Of a DNA stretch of 14,804 nt, positions 1-5,505 are shown piece after piece (positions within the stretch are counted from its first letter, which is position 1; every line of letters starts with the position of its first letter). The notes beneath the pieces are model-generated. The model was not told the DNA's origin, ran no database searches, and worked only from the letters and a program-made list of their open reading frames with translations. Both the position numbers and the translations under genes were made by a program. This stretch comes from an uncultured Thalassospira sp. (GTDB taxonomy: Bacteria; Pseudomonadota; Alphaproteobacteria; Rhodospirillales_A; Thalassospiraceae): NCBI GenBank assembly GCA_946885765.1, contig CAMPHD010000040.1, positions 1-14,804 of the forward strand. The letters are read 5' to 3'.

Positions 1-190
1 AGATACGGCAGATACAATAGACGCATCAAAATCATCCGAACCGGCCGCACCCAGCCTTCGCGGCACAGGTGCCTTGCTTGACCTTCCGTTATGGGCAGCA
101 ATCCTGTTCGGGATCAGCCTGATTGCCAATCTGGCATTCATCCCGATCTGGTTCAGGCAGCGGCAAAAACAACGATCAATGCAGGAATAA
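1..190 (+). CDS. C-terminal end of an unrecognised membrane-anchored protein (partial)
   Basis: An open frame enters from the left edge (first full codon at base 2) and stops at TAA 188-190, giving 62 residues. The first part is polar and rich in Ser, Ala and Pro. It is followed by one clear hydrophobic helix beginning LPLWAAILFGISLIANLAFI, and a short basic tail (RQRQKQR) before the stop. That pattern is a membrane anchor or the last helix of a larger membrane protein with a cytoplasmic basic end. I do not recognise the family, and the start lies outside the window. The last 15 bases overlap, tail to tail, the end of the EamA transporter gene on the other strand. Codon use looks coding (strong third-position G/C in the helix region), but the call rests on a short fragment. 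Confidence 0.55.
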   Translation, partial: DTADTIDASKSSEPAAPSLRGTGALLDLPLWAAILFGISLIANLAFIPIWFRQRQKQRSMQE

Positions 191-1075
191 AAGGGCAACC
201 CCGCCAAAGGCCATGCAGGTTCCGATGATGGCCTGCGGGCCGACCGGGCGGCGCAAAATCAGACCTTCGTAAACGATCAGCAGAACCGGTGGCAACGCCA
301 TCAGGGTCGAGGCAATGCCAACATTGGCATTCTGAACCGCGACCATCGAAAGCCATACGCCCAAAGCCGGGCCGATAAAGGCACCAAGGAACAGCCACCG
401 CCCGACATCCGGCGCACTGCACGCCACGATGGTGCGGCGTGCACGCCCCATGGCAATCGCAATTCCCCACATGATTACAACCGCGACAAAGGTTCTGATC
501 CATGTCGCCGACAGTGCGGAATAACCGCCGATCAGCGCATATTTCGCCGTCACCAGATTGGCAACCTGACCAATCGCACCACCAAGTCCAAACAGGATCC
601 CGACCAGATAATTGCGCCCTTCCAACCCGACAGGACGCCCCTTTCTCATCATGATGACCAAAAGGATGCCACCAATGCCAAGCGCAATACCCGACATTTC
701 CTGAGGGCTAAGGACTTCGTCAAACAGAACCCAGCCCAGCACTGCCCCCATGATCGGCACGGTCGACATCATCAGCATCGATAGTCGTGCCCCCAAGGTG
801 ACAAAGGCCTGAAACAGCATGGCGTCGCCGATCACAAGCCCCAGAACCGAAGACAGTGACAGCCAGCCAAGCTGTTCCCATGTCACAGCATTTGGCCATG
901 GCTGCCCTTCAAGCAGCCAGTGAAGCAATGTTAGACAGGTGATCGAGCAGGCCAGACGCCCGCGATTGACCGTCTGTGCGCCGACCTTGCCGCCAATGTT
1001 GGAGAAAATCATGCTCGACGTCGCCCATGCCATAGCGGCAGTAAAGGCGGCGGCTTCACCGAAGAACGGGATCAT
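176..1075 (-). CDS. EamA/DMT-superfamily transporter
   Basis: A 299-residue, very hydrophobic protein with about ten predicted membrane helices in two similar halves, the usual size and build of EamA (drug/metabolite transporter) permeases. The first half opens with GEAAAFTAAMAWATSSMIF and contains the typical end-of-repeat pattern where a helix is followed by LFDEVLSPQEMSGIALGIGG. The second half has the matching ALPPVLLIVYEGLILRRPVG stretch. Members export or import small metabolites such as amino acids or nucleosides at the inner membrane; the substrate cannot be read from sequence. I chose the ATG at 1075 because the first repeat starts right after it. The frame stays open upstream to an ATG at 1189, but those 38 extra residues are polar and unlike the family. 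The ribosome site before 1075 is weak (AAGAG). The 3' end overlaps the + strand partial gene by 15 bp. Its 5' end faces the PH-domain gene across a 219-bp gap. Confidence 0.85.
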   Translation of the reverse strand: MIPFFGEAAAFTAAMAWATSSMIFSNIGGKVGAQTVNRGRLACSITCLTLLHWLLEGQPWPNAVTWEQLGWLSLSSVLGLVIGDAMLFQAFVTLGARLSMLMMSTVPIMGAVLGWVLFDEVLSPQEMSGIALGIGGILLVIMMRKGRPVGLEGRNYLVGILFGLGGAIGQVANLVTAKYALIGGYSALSATWIRTFVAVVIMWGIAIAMGRARRTIVACSAPDVGRWLFLGAFIGPALGVWLSMVAVQNANVGIASTLMALPPVLLIVYEGLILRRPVGPQAIIGTCMAFGGVALLFLH

Positions 1076-1294
1076 GCGGGGCTCTTGCTTGGACGTTGTT
1101 GTTTTTTGGCTGCCGGATTGTGGCGCAACCGGTTCGCGAAGATAAGCGCGACTTTGCCTCTTTTGGCAACTGTAAAAATCACAGATCATCCACGTAGTAC
1201 AAACGCCCGAGAGGCTGCCTCAAGTCCCTCTGCGGCTTGCGAAATTCTGATCGCGCCGTATGTTGTAGCGATTGCACAAAACAGGACAGACTGC
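1076..1294. promoter_or_regulatory. Divergent intergenic region between the EamA transporter and the PH-domain gene
   Basis: These 219 bases separate two divergent genes, so promoters for both should lie here. I see a small inverted repeat, TTGCC (1154-1158) and GGCAA (1165-1169), with a six-base loop. A Shine-Dalgarno-like AGGACAG lies at about 1283-1289, before the ATG at 1295. No -35/-10 pair is convincing on either strand. The region can be translated in frame with both neighbours, but those extensions are low-complexity polar sequence and probably not protein. Confidence 0.4.
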
Positions 1295-2068
1295 ATGAGC
1301 CGGAAAAACGATACCACCGCCGAAAGCAAACCCTTCAAGGGCATTCGCCGCCATCTGCATGATGGCGAGGTGGTGATCATGGATTTGCCGATTTCACCGG
1401 TTTCGATCCTTGTCCCCGGTCTCATCAAGATCATCTGGATTGCGGTTCTGATTTACGCATCCTACCACTGGCGCGCAATTTACGATTTCCTGATGCCACA
1501 GGCCCGCGCCCTTCTGACCGGCCCCGAAGCCTTTGCTGCCCTTGATCGGGTCTGGGAAGAATATGAATTCGTCTTTTCGATTGCGCTGTTTGGTGTGATC
1601 ATCGCGCTCATTTCAATTATCTGGAAGCTGTTGAAACGAGCCCTTGGCGTTTCAACGCGCGCGGCACGCGACAGTATTCTTTTGCCGCTCACGGCCATTC
1701 GCGATCTGTTTTTCTTTGAACGTGTCATCACCAATAACCGCATTGTCACACGCAGCGGCGTTCTGCGAAAAGATCAGGATGATCGCGGGTTTGAGTCGAT
1801 CAAAAGCACCCAGATCAGCAAAAGCGTCATCGGCAATATCTTTGACTATGGCGACCTTCATGTCACCGACCGGCTGGGTCACAGCTTTACGCTGCGTCAG
1901 GTCACAGGCCCTGAAAACGTGGCCAAGGAACTTTCCGATTTCTTTGGCCGTGTTCGCCCCGACAACCGCCAGGGCGAGCCGATTGACATCACGCATCGCG
2001 CCCGCGAAGAAGTTATCGAACATACGGAAAACAAACCGCTGGCACGTCCGGACAGCGAAGTGTTCTAA
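1295..2068 (+). CDS. Two-helix membrane protein with a bacterial PH domain (bPH2/DUF304-like)
   Basis: A 257-residue protein. Residues 1-33 are cytoplasmic-type polar sequence. There are two membrane helices, at about 34-56 and 92-113, separated by a roughly 35-residue loop. A soluble C-terminal domain from about 138 to 216 follows. That domain has the strand pattern of a bacterial PH domain: FERVITNNRIVTRSGVLRKD, then a run resembling 'the I-x-x-T-Q-I-x-K-S-x-x-G-x-I-F-x-Y-G-D' core (residues 169-187), then a strand and a final helix (ENVAKELSDFFGRV). This matches the YdbS/YdbT-type arrangement of paired helices with a bPH2 domain, whose role is not established. The last 40 residues are charged and probably disordered. 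The start is the ATG at 1295, supported by AGGACAG just upstream; the frame is open to 1085, but the extra sequence has no domain character. It may be co-transcribed with the exchanger gene 98-101 bp downstream. Confidence 0.8.
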   Translation: MSRKNDTTAESKPFKGIRRHLHDGEVVIMDLPISPVSILVPGLIKIIWIAVLIYASYHWRAIYDFLMPQARALLTGPEAFAALDRVWEEYEFVFSIALFGVIIALISIIWKLLKRALGVSTRAARDSILLPLTAIRDLFFFERVITNNRIVTRSGVLRKDQDDRGFESIKSTQISKSVIGNIFDYGDLHVTDRLGHSFTLRQVTGPENVAKELSDFFGRVRPDNRQGEPIDITHRAREEVIEHTENKPLARPDSEVF

Positions 2069-2169
2069 CTTTGGAAAAACTGGGAACATGACGGCACCCG
2101 ACGCGTCATAAAGGGCAGGTAAAGCCGCCCCGATGCAAATGCGGCCAGATCTGAACAAAAGACGTTTTG

Positions 2170-3207
2170 ATGCTGCCTGCAATTGCGAGCCTCCCACTTT
2201 GGTCCATTCTCGGACTGTTTTTAATCTGCGCATTGGTTATCGGCTTTGCCGGAACACGGCTGGCAACAATTGCCCTCAAATTGGCCGAGCGCACCGGCAT
2301 GGGACAAATCATTGCCGGTGCGGTTTTTGTCGGCATGTCAACGAGCCTTCCAGGAAGTGTTCTTTCAGTTGTAACCGCATGGCAGGGACATACCGATCTT
2401 GCCATCGGCAATGCCCTGGGTGGCATCGCAGCCCAGACGACCTTTCTGGCAATCGCCGATTTTTTGTATCGCAAAGGTAATCTGGAACATGCTGCCGCCA
2501 GCGCCGCAGGACTGGCGCAGGCGACCCTACTGGTCAGTATGCTTGCCCTGCCGCTTCTGGCTTATGCTGGCCCAGACTGGTCAATATTGCATATCCACCC
2601 GGTATCGATCCTGTTGTTCATCCTTTATGGTTTCGGCCTGTCATTGCTTGCCGAAATCCGCCATCAACCGATGTGGCAACCGCGCAAGACCGATCTGACC
2701 GACGAGGATGCCAAGGAAGATGCAGTGGATCATCATCCTGAAACCACGCTGCGTTTATGGGCAGAATTTCTGGCCTACGCCGCGATTACGGCGATTGCCG
2801 GTTACACAATCGGCGAATGCGGACTGGCAATCGTCGATAAAACCGGGATTAGCGAAACTGCCGTCGGCACCTTCCTGACAGCCATTGCAACCTCCTTGCC
2901 CGAACTGGTTTCGGCAATTGCAGCAGTCCGCATGGGCGCTGTCAATCTGGCGGTCGGGGATATTATCGGCGGCAATGCGTTCGATGTTCTGTTTCTGGCG
3001 GCCTCGGACTTCGCCTATCGCGACGGATCGATTTACGCGGCCTTCAGCCCGCAGCATCTGTTCACCATTGCCCTTGTCATTCTGATGACCGGCATACTTC
3101 TGTTGGGGATGCTTAATCGCGAACGCAGGGGAATTGCCAATATCGGCTGGGAAAGCGTTTCAATCCTGTGCCTGTATGGTGGATCGATATTTTATCTTTC
3201 GAGATAG
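2170..3207 (+). CDS. CaCA-family sodium/calcium-type cation exchanger
   Basis: A 345-residue integral membrane protein with two homologous halves, each holding an alpha-repeat of the Ca2+/cation antiporter (CaCA) superfamily. Alpha-1 is at about residues 47-100 and carries STSLPGS and AIGNALGG. Alpha-2 is at about 228-285 and carries ATSLPELVSA and AVGDIIGGNAFD. A charged cytoplasmic loop (about 165-195, with a His/Asp/Glu cluster) joins the halves, and roughly ten helices fit. The family exchanges Ca2+ or another cation for Na+ or H+ at the inner membrane. Two key positions differ from the textbook pattern. The acidic residue that normally follows TSLP in alpha-1 is Gly62, while alpha-2 keeps Glu245. 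The Asn of the second GN-x-x-G motif is Asp264. So the ion or coupling may differ from classic exchangers. Start: ATG 2170, preceded in frame by a TTG at 2167; no strong ribosome site is visible. Confidence 0.88.
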   Translation: MLPAIASLPLWSILGLFLICALVIGFAGTRLATIALKLAERTGMGQIIAGAVFVGMSTSLPGSVLSVVTAWQGHTDLAIGNALGGIAAQTTFLAIADFLYRKGNLEHAAASAAGLAQATLLVSMLALPLLAYAGPDWSILHIHPVSILLFILYGFGLSLLAEIRHQPMWQPRKTDLTDEDAKEDAVDHHPETTLRLWAEFLAYAAITAIAGYTIGECGLAIVDKTGISETAVGTFLTAIATSLPELVSAIAAVRMGAVNLAVGDIIGGNAFDVLFLAASDFAYRDGSIYAAFSPQHLFTIALVILMTGILLLGMLNRERRGIANIGWESVSILCLYGGSIFYLSR

Positions 3208-3390
3208 GCCAACAGAACGATTCGAAGCAGATCATCTCTCCTTATTATGCAAGCCCGGACGCCAATGGCGTCCAAAACAAACAGACCGGGCCCCCAATAA
3301 TACGGACTCCGGCCTGTAATCATCATACTTACTTCAAATTCAGGGCTTGTGGGAATTCTAGATTGCGAAAAAGCACGAATCGCATTGGTT
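3208..3390. other. Convergent intergenic spacer with a small perfect hairpin
   Basis: This is the gap between the exchanger (+) and the MFS exporter (-). It contains a perfect inverted repeat, GGACGCC (3257-3263), AAT, GGCGTCC (3267-3273). A competing outer pairing joins GCCCGG (3253-3258) with CCGGGC (3286-3291). Neither is followed by a T-run on the + strand, and on the - strand the T-rich stretch precedes the stem, so a standard intrinsic terminator is not clear in either direction. No convincing gene lies here. Confidence 0.4.
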
Positions 3391-5001
3391 TCACCGTGCA
3401 GCGATCAGATGTTCGACCAATGGTTTGTCTTCTCCCTGATGCAGTTTGTTGACCTGTTCCTGAAGGATACGATCAGTACCGGTTACCCGTTTGTGATGAC
3501 GAAGATGTTCGATCCATGAACCTTCCGACCAGACTTCGGTAAACAGATCAGCCTGATTACTGTCCTGATACAGGTTCCAGTGATAGCCACCATGGCGCAG
3601 GCGCGCCTTGCGCATCGCTTTCATCAGGTCACCAAAAGTCCCGCGATCCGTATCGGCGATGCGATAGGAAATCCTGATCATGACAGGGCCGCGATCATGT
3701 TCGACATCCTCGCCGATTATTGGCTCGGGCCAATGCATGGACGGCACAAGGTCAAGGTCTGCCCCCTGATTAAGAGCAAATCGCATGGTAGCAAACATCA
3801 GAACAATCGCCCCGGCTGCTGCCCCCAGCAAAGCCGTTTCAATCGAAAACTGTTCGGCAACCCAGCCCCAAAGAATACTACCACCCGACATCGCTCCGAA
3901 AAACAGTGTCAGAAAAACGGACAGGCCGCGTGCCCGAACCCAATCGGGCAATGCCGTCTGTGCCGAAACATTGAAGGATGACAGAACCGCAATCCACGAT
4001 GCCCCGGCGACAAAGGACGCAACCACCGCAACAACCGGCTGCTGGATCAGGGCAAAGACAACAAGAACCAATGCTGTGCCAATCGTTCCCGCCATCACGG
4101 TTTTATCTGCGCCCAGACGGGCCTTGATCCGCGGTAGAACAACAGCGCCGATAACCGCCCCGGCACCAACACTGGCAAGCAAGATACCATAAAGCTGCGG
4201 GCCGCCTGCCAGCACCTCACGCGCGATTAGCGGCAACATAGCCCAATAGGCACTGGCAAAGACAAAGAACGCCACGGCCCTTACCAGCGTTGCAATTACC
4301 GGCGGGCTGTTGAACACATAACGAAGCCCTGCACGCATGGCCCCAAAGACCTTTTCACGCGGCATGATCTGTTCGGCCTTTGCCGGCTTCCAGAACAACA
4401 GAACAACCAGAATGCCGACGAAACTGATCGCGTTAAGTGCAAAGGGCGCGACCAACCCGACAGCAACAATCAGGAACCCGGCCAATGCCGGACCAATTGC
4501 GCGACTGACATTGATCCCCATCGAATTGAGAGCAATCGCTGGTGCCAGACGGGATTTATCAACCAGGGAGGGGACAATCGCCTGCCATGCGGGTGCCATC
4601 AGTGCCGCGCATGTCCCCATCATGAAGGTAAAGATGATCAGGATCGTCGGCGTTACCTGCTGCAGGTAGACAAGTGCTGACAAAGCTGCTGCCAGCCCTG
4701 CCATTACCAGATTGACCACAAGCAGCAATTTGCGGCGATCCATCAGATCCGCGACCGCCCCGGCAAAGATGGCAAACAGGAATACCGGCAGCGTGGTTGC
4801 GGCCTGTACCAGTGCCACGGACAATGGCGATGGCGAAAGTTCGGTCATCAACCAACCGGCACCAACGTCATGCATCCATGTGCCAATATTGGAAACAACT
4901 GTTGCAACCCATAAGAAGGTGAAAGCACGATGGCCGAAAGGCGACCATGGGCCTGCTACGATTTTGGCCGCGGTCGCGTTTTCTGAATTTTGTGTGTTCA
5001 T
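3391..5001 (-). CDS. MFS_3-type exporter with C-terminal monooxygenase-like domain
   Basis: A 536-residue major facilitator protein of the MFS_3 type (Pfam PF05977, which includes enterobactin-exporter-like proteins). Residues 1-430 form the transporter. They include motif A at 81-90 (GAVADLMDRR) between helices 2 and 3, and a family-typical opening (HRAFTFLWVATVVSNIGTWM). From residue 441 to the end is a soluble domain beginning MIRISYRIADTDRGTF and containing GYHWNLYQD and TEVWSEGSWIEHLRHHKRVT. This resembles the antibiotic-biosynthesis-monooxygenase fold often found at the C-terminus of this family; its function there is unknown. The protein probably exports a small organic molecule using the proton gradient. 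The start at ATG 5001 is supported by AGGGAAC, which overlaps the stop codon of the upstream XapX gene 12 bp away. The gene is therefore very likely the last one of the cluster transcribed from 7.45 kb. Confidence 0.88.
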   Translation of the reverse strand: MNTQNSENATAAKIVAGPWSPFGHRAFTFLWVATVVSNIGTWMHDVGAGWLMTELSPSPLSVALVQAATTLPVFLFAIFAGAVADLMDRRKLLLVVNLVMAGLAAALSALVYLQQVTPTILIIFTFMMGTCAALMAPAWQAIVPSLVDKSRLAPAIALNSMGINVSRAIGPALAGFLIVAVGLVAPFALNAISFVGILVVLLFWKPAKAEQIMPREKVFGAMRAGLRYVFNSPPVIATLVRAVAFFVFASAYWAMLPLIAREVLAGGPQLYGILLASVGAGAVIGAVVLPRIKARLGADKTVMAGTIGTALVLVVFALIQQPVVAVVASFVAGASWIAVLSSFNVSAQTALPDWVRARGLSVFLTLFFGAMSGGSILWGWVAEQFSIETALLGAAAGAIVLMFATMRFALNQGADLDLVPSMHWPEPIIGEDVEHDRGPVMIRISYRIADTDRGTFGDLMKAMRKARLRHGGYHWNLYQDSNQADLFTEVWSEGSWIEHLRHHKRVTGTDRILQEQVNKLHQGEDKPLVEHLIAAR

Positions 5002-5013
5002 CTTATCCGTTCC

Positions 5014-5178
5014 CTATTGCACTGCCAGAATGTGATCGGTAATCACAAACCCCGCCGTCATCGCGACAACCAAAAGTGCCCCGACAATTTTGGGGGGTGC
5101 TGGCAAAGGCAAATCAAGCCAGCGACATCCGCCACCAATCGCAAGTCCCAGTCCAATCCCGGTCAGAAGTTGCCACAT
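5014..5178 (-). CDS. XapX/DUF1427-family small membrane protein (second copy)
   Basis: A 54-residue protein with two hydrophobic segments (about 1-16 and 30-50) joined by the family signature GGGCRWLDLPLPAPP. The pattern of Gly-rich first helix, Pro-Ala-Pro-Pro turn, then a second helix (ALLVVAMTAGFVI) matches the XapX domain, a short DUF1427 protein usually encoded beside transport or hydrolase genes; no biochemical role is established. It is a clear paralogue of the gene just upstream: both share 'G-C-R-x-x-D-x-P-x-P-A-P-P' followed by 'G-A-L-L-V-x-A-M-T'. The ATG at 5178 has a strong AGGAG (5188-5192) located inside the end of the upstream gene. The gap from that gene's stop codon to this ATG is only 4 bp, so translational coupling is likely. 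The next gene downstream, the MFS exporter, starts 12 bp after its stop. Confidence 0.78.
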   Translation of the reverse strand: MWQLLTGIGLGLAIGGGCRWLDLPLPAPPKIVGALLVVAMTAGFVITDHILAVQ

Positions 5179-5182
5179 GGTC

Positions 5183-5404
5183 CTACTCTCCTGCTTTGGG
5201 CACGTGTCCAATCGGACCAGCACAATTTTTGCGGTTGTCACAGCGCCGATGCGGAAACCACCGATCCACCGCCAGATAGCCAATCGTCATGGCAAGTACG
5301 AGAAGGGCCCCCGTCATGGCCGGCGGTGCCGGAACCGGGATATCGATCACCCGGCAACCGATGCCAATCAGGATCGCCAACAAAAGTCCAAATACGATTT
5401 TCAT
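5183..5404 (-). CDS. XapX/DUF1427-family small membrane protein (first copy, with polar tail)
   Basis: A 73-residue protein with the same two-helix plan as the gene that follows: a Gly-rich helix (VFGLLLAILIGIG), the signature GCRVIDIPVPAPP, and a second helix (GALLVLAMTIGYLAV). Unlike the second copy it carries a polar tail of about 27 residues with His, Arg and two Cys (PHRRCDNRKNC), which could face the cytoplasm or bind a metal; this is speculation. The family has no assigned biochemical role. I chose the ATG at 5404 because the family pattern begins there; the frame is open to 5458 without family features. The ribosome site is modest (GGAT). It is preceded by a 101-bp gap containing a strong GC hairpin after the amidohydrolase gene. 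Its own 3' end supplies the ribosome site for the second copy. Confidence 0.72.
   Translation of the reverse strand: MKIVFGLLLAILIGIGCRVIDIPVPAPPAMTGALLVLAMTIGYLAVDRWFPHRRCDNRKNCAGPIGHVPKAGE
5188..5192 (-). promoter_or_regulatory. Shine-Dalgarno site of the second XapX gene, inside the first
   Basis: AGGAG on the - strand lies 9 nt before the ATG at 5178 and within the last codons of the upstream XapX gene, which ends at TAG 5183-5185. It fixes the start of the second copy and suggests that the two are translated together. Confidence 0.7.
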
Positions 5405-5466
5405 GATTTTCAATCCGTTGCGGCATCCGGCCCATCGAAGCCCCTGCCTGTTTGTCATTCAGGGAA

Positions 5467-5493
5467 CCGGGCGGGTAAACGTGGCCCGCCCGG
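5467..5493 (-). terminator. Strong GC hairpin after the amidohydrolase gene (attenuator or RNA-stability element)
   Basis: A perfect 9-bp inverted repeat, CCGGGCGGG (5467-5475) and CCCGCCCGG (5485-5493), with a nine-base loop. It lies 12 bp past the amidohydrolase stop codon and before the first XapX start. No T-run follows on the - strand, so it is not a classic intrinsic terminator. It could reduce read-through, or protect the 3' end of a processed amidohydrolase message. Confidence 0.55.
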
Positions 5494-5505
5494 CCCATAA
5501 CGGCA

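Noticed and set aside
1085..1294. N-terminal extension of the PH-domain protein from 1085
   Set aside because: The extra 70 residues lie in the divergent promoter gap and have no domain pattern, while the ATG at 1295 has an AGGACAG site.
3100..3235. A short - strand frame starting with a good AAGGAGAG ribosome site near 3230
   Set aside because: It would encode about 40 residues antisense to the end of the exchanger gene, with no hydrophobic or domain pattern; the ribosome-like site alone is not enough.
3253..3291. Possible intrinsic terminator in the convergent gap at 3.26 kb
   Set aside because: The stems are real, but no T-run follows on either strand, so I list them only as a hairpin in the spacer.
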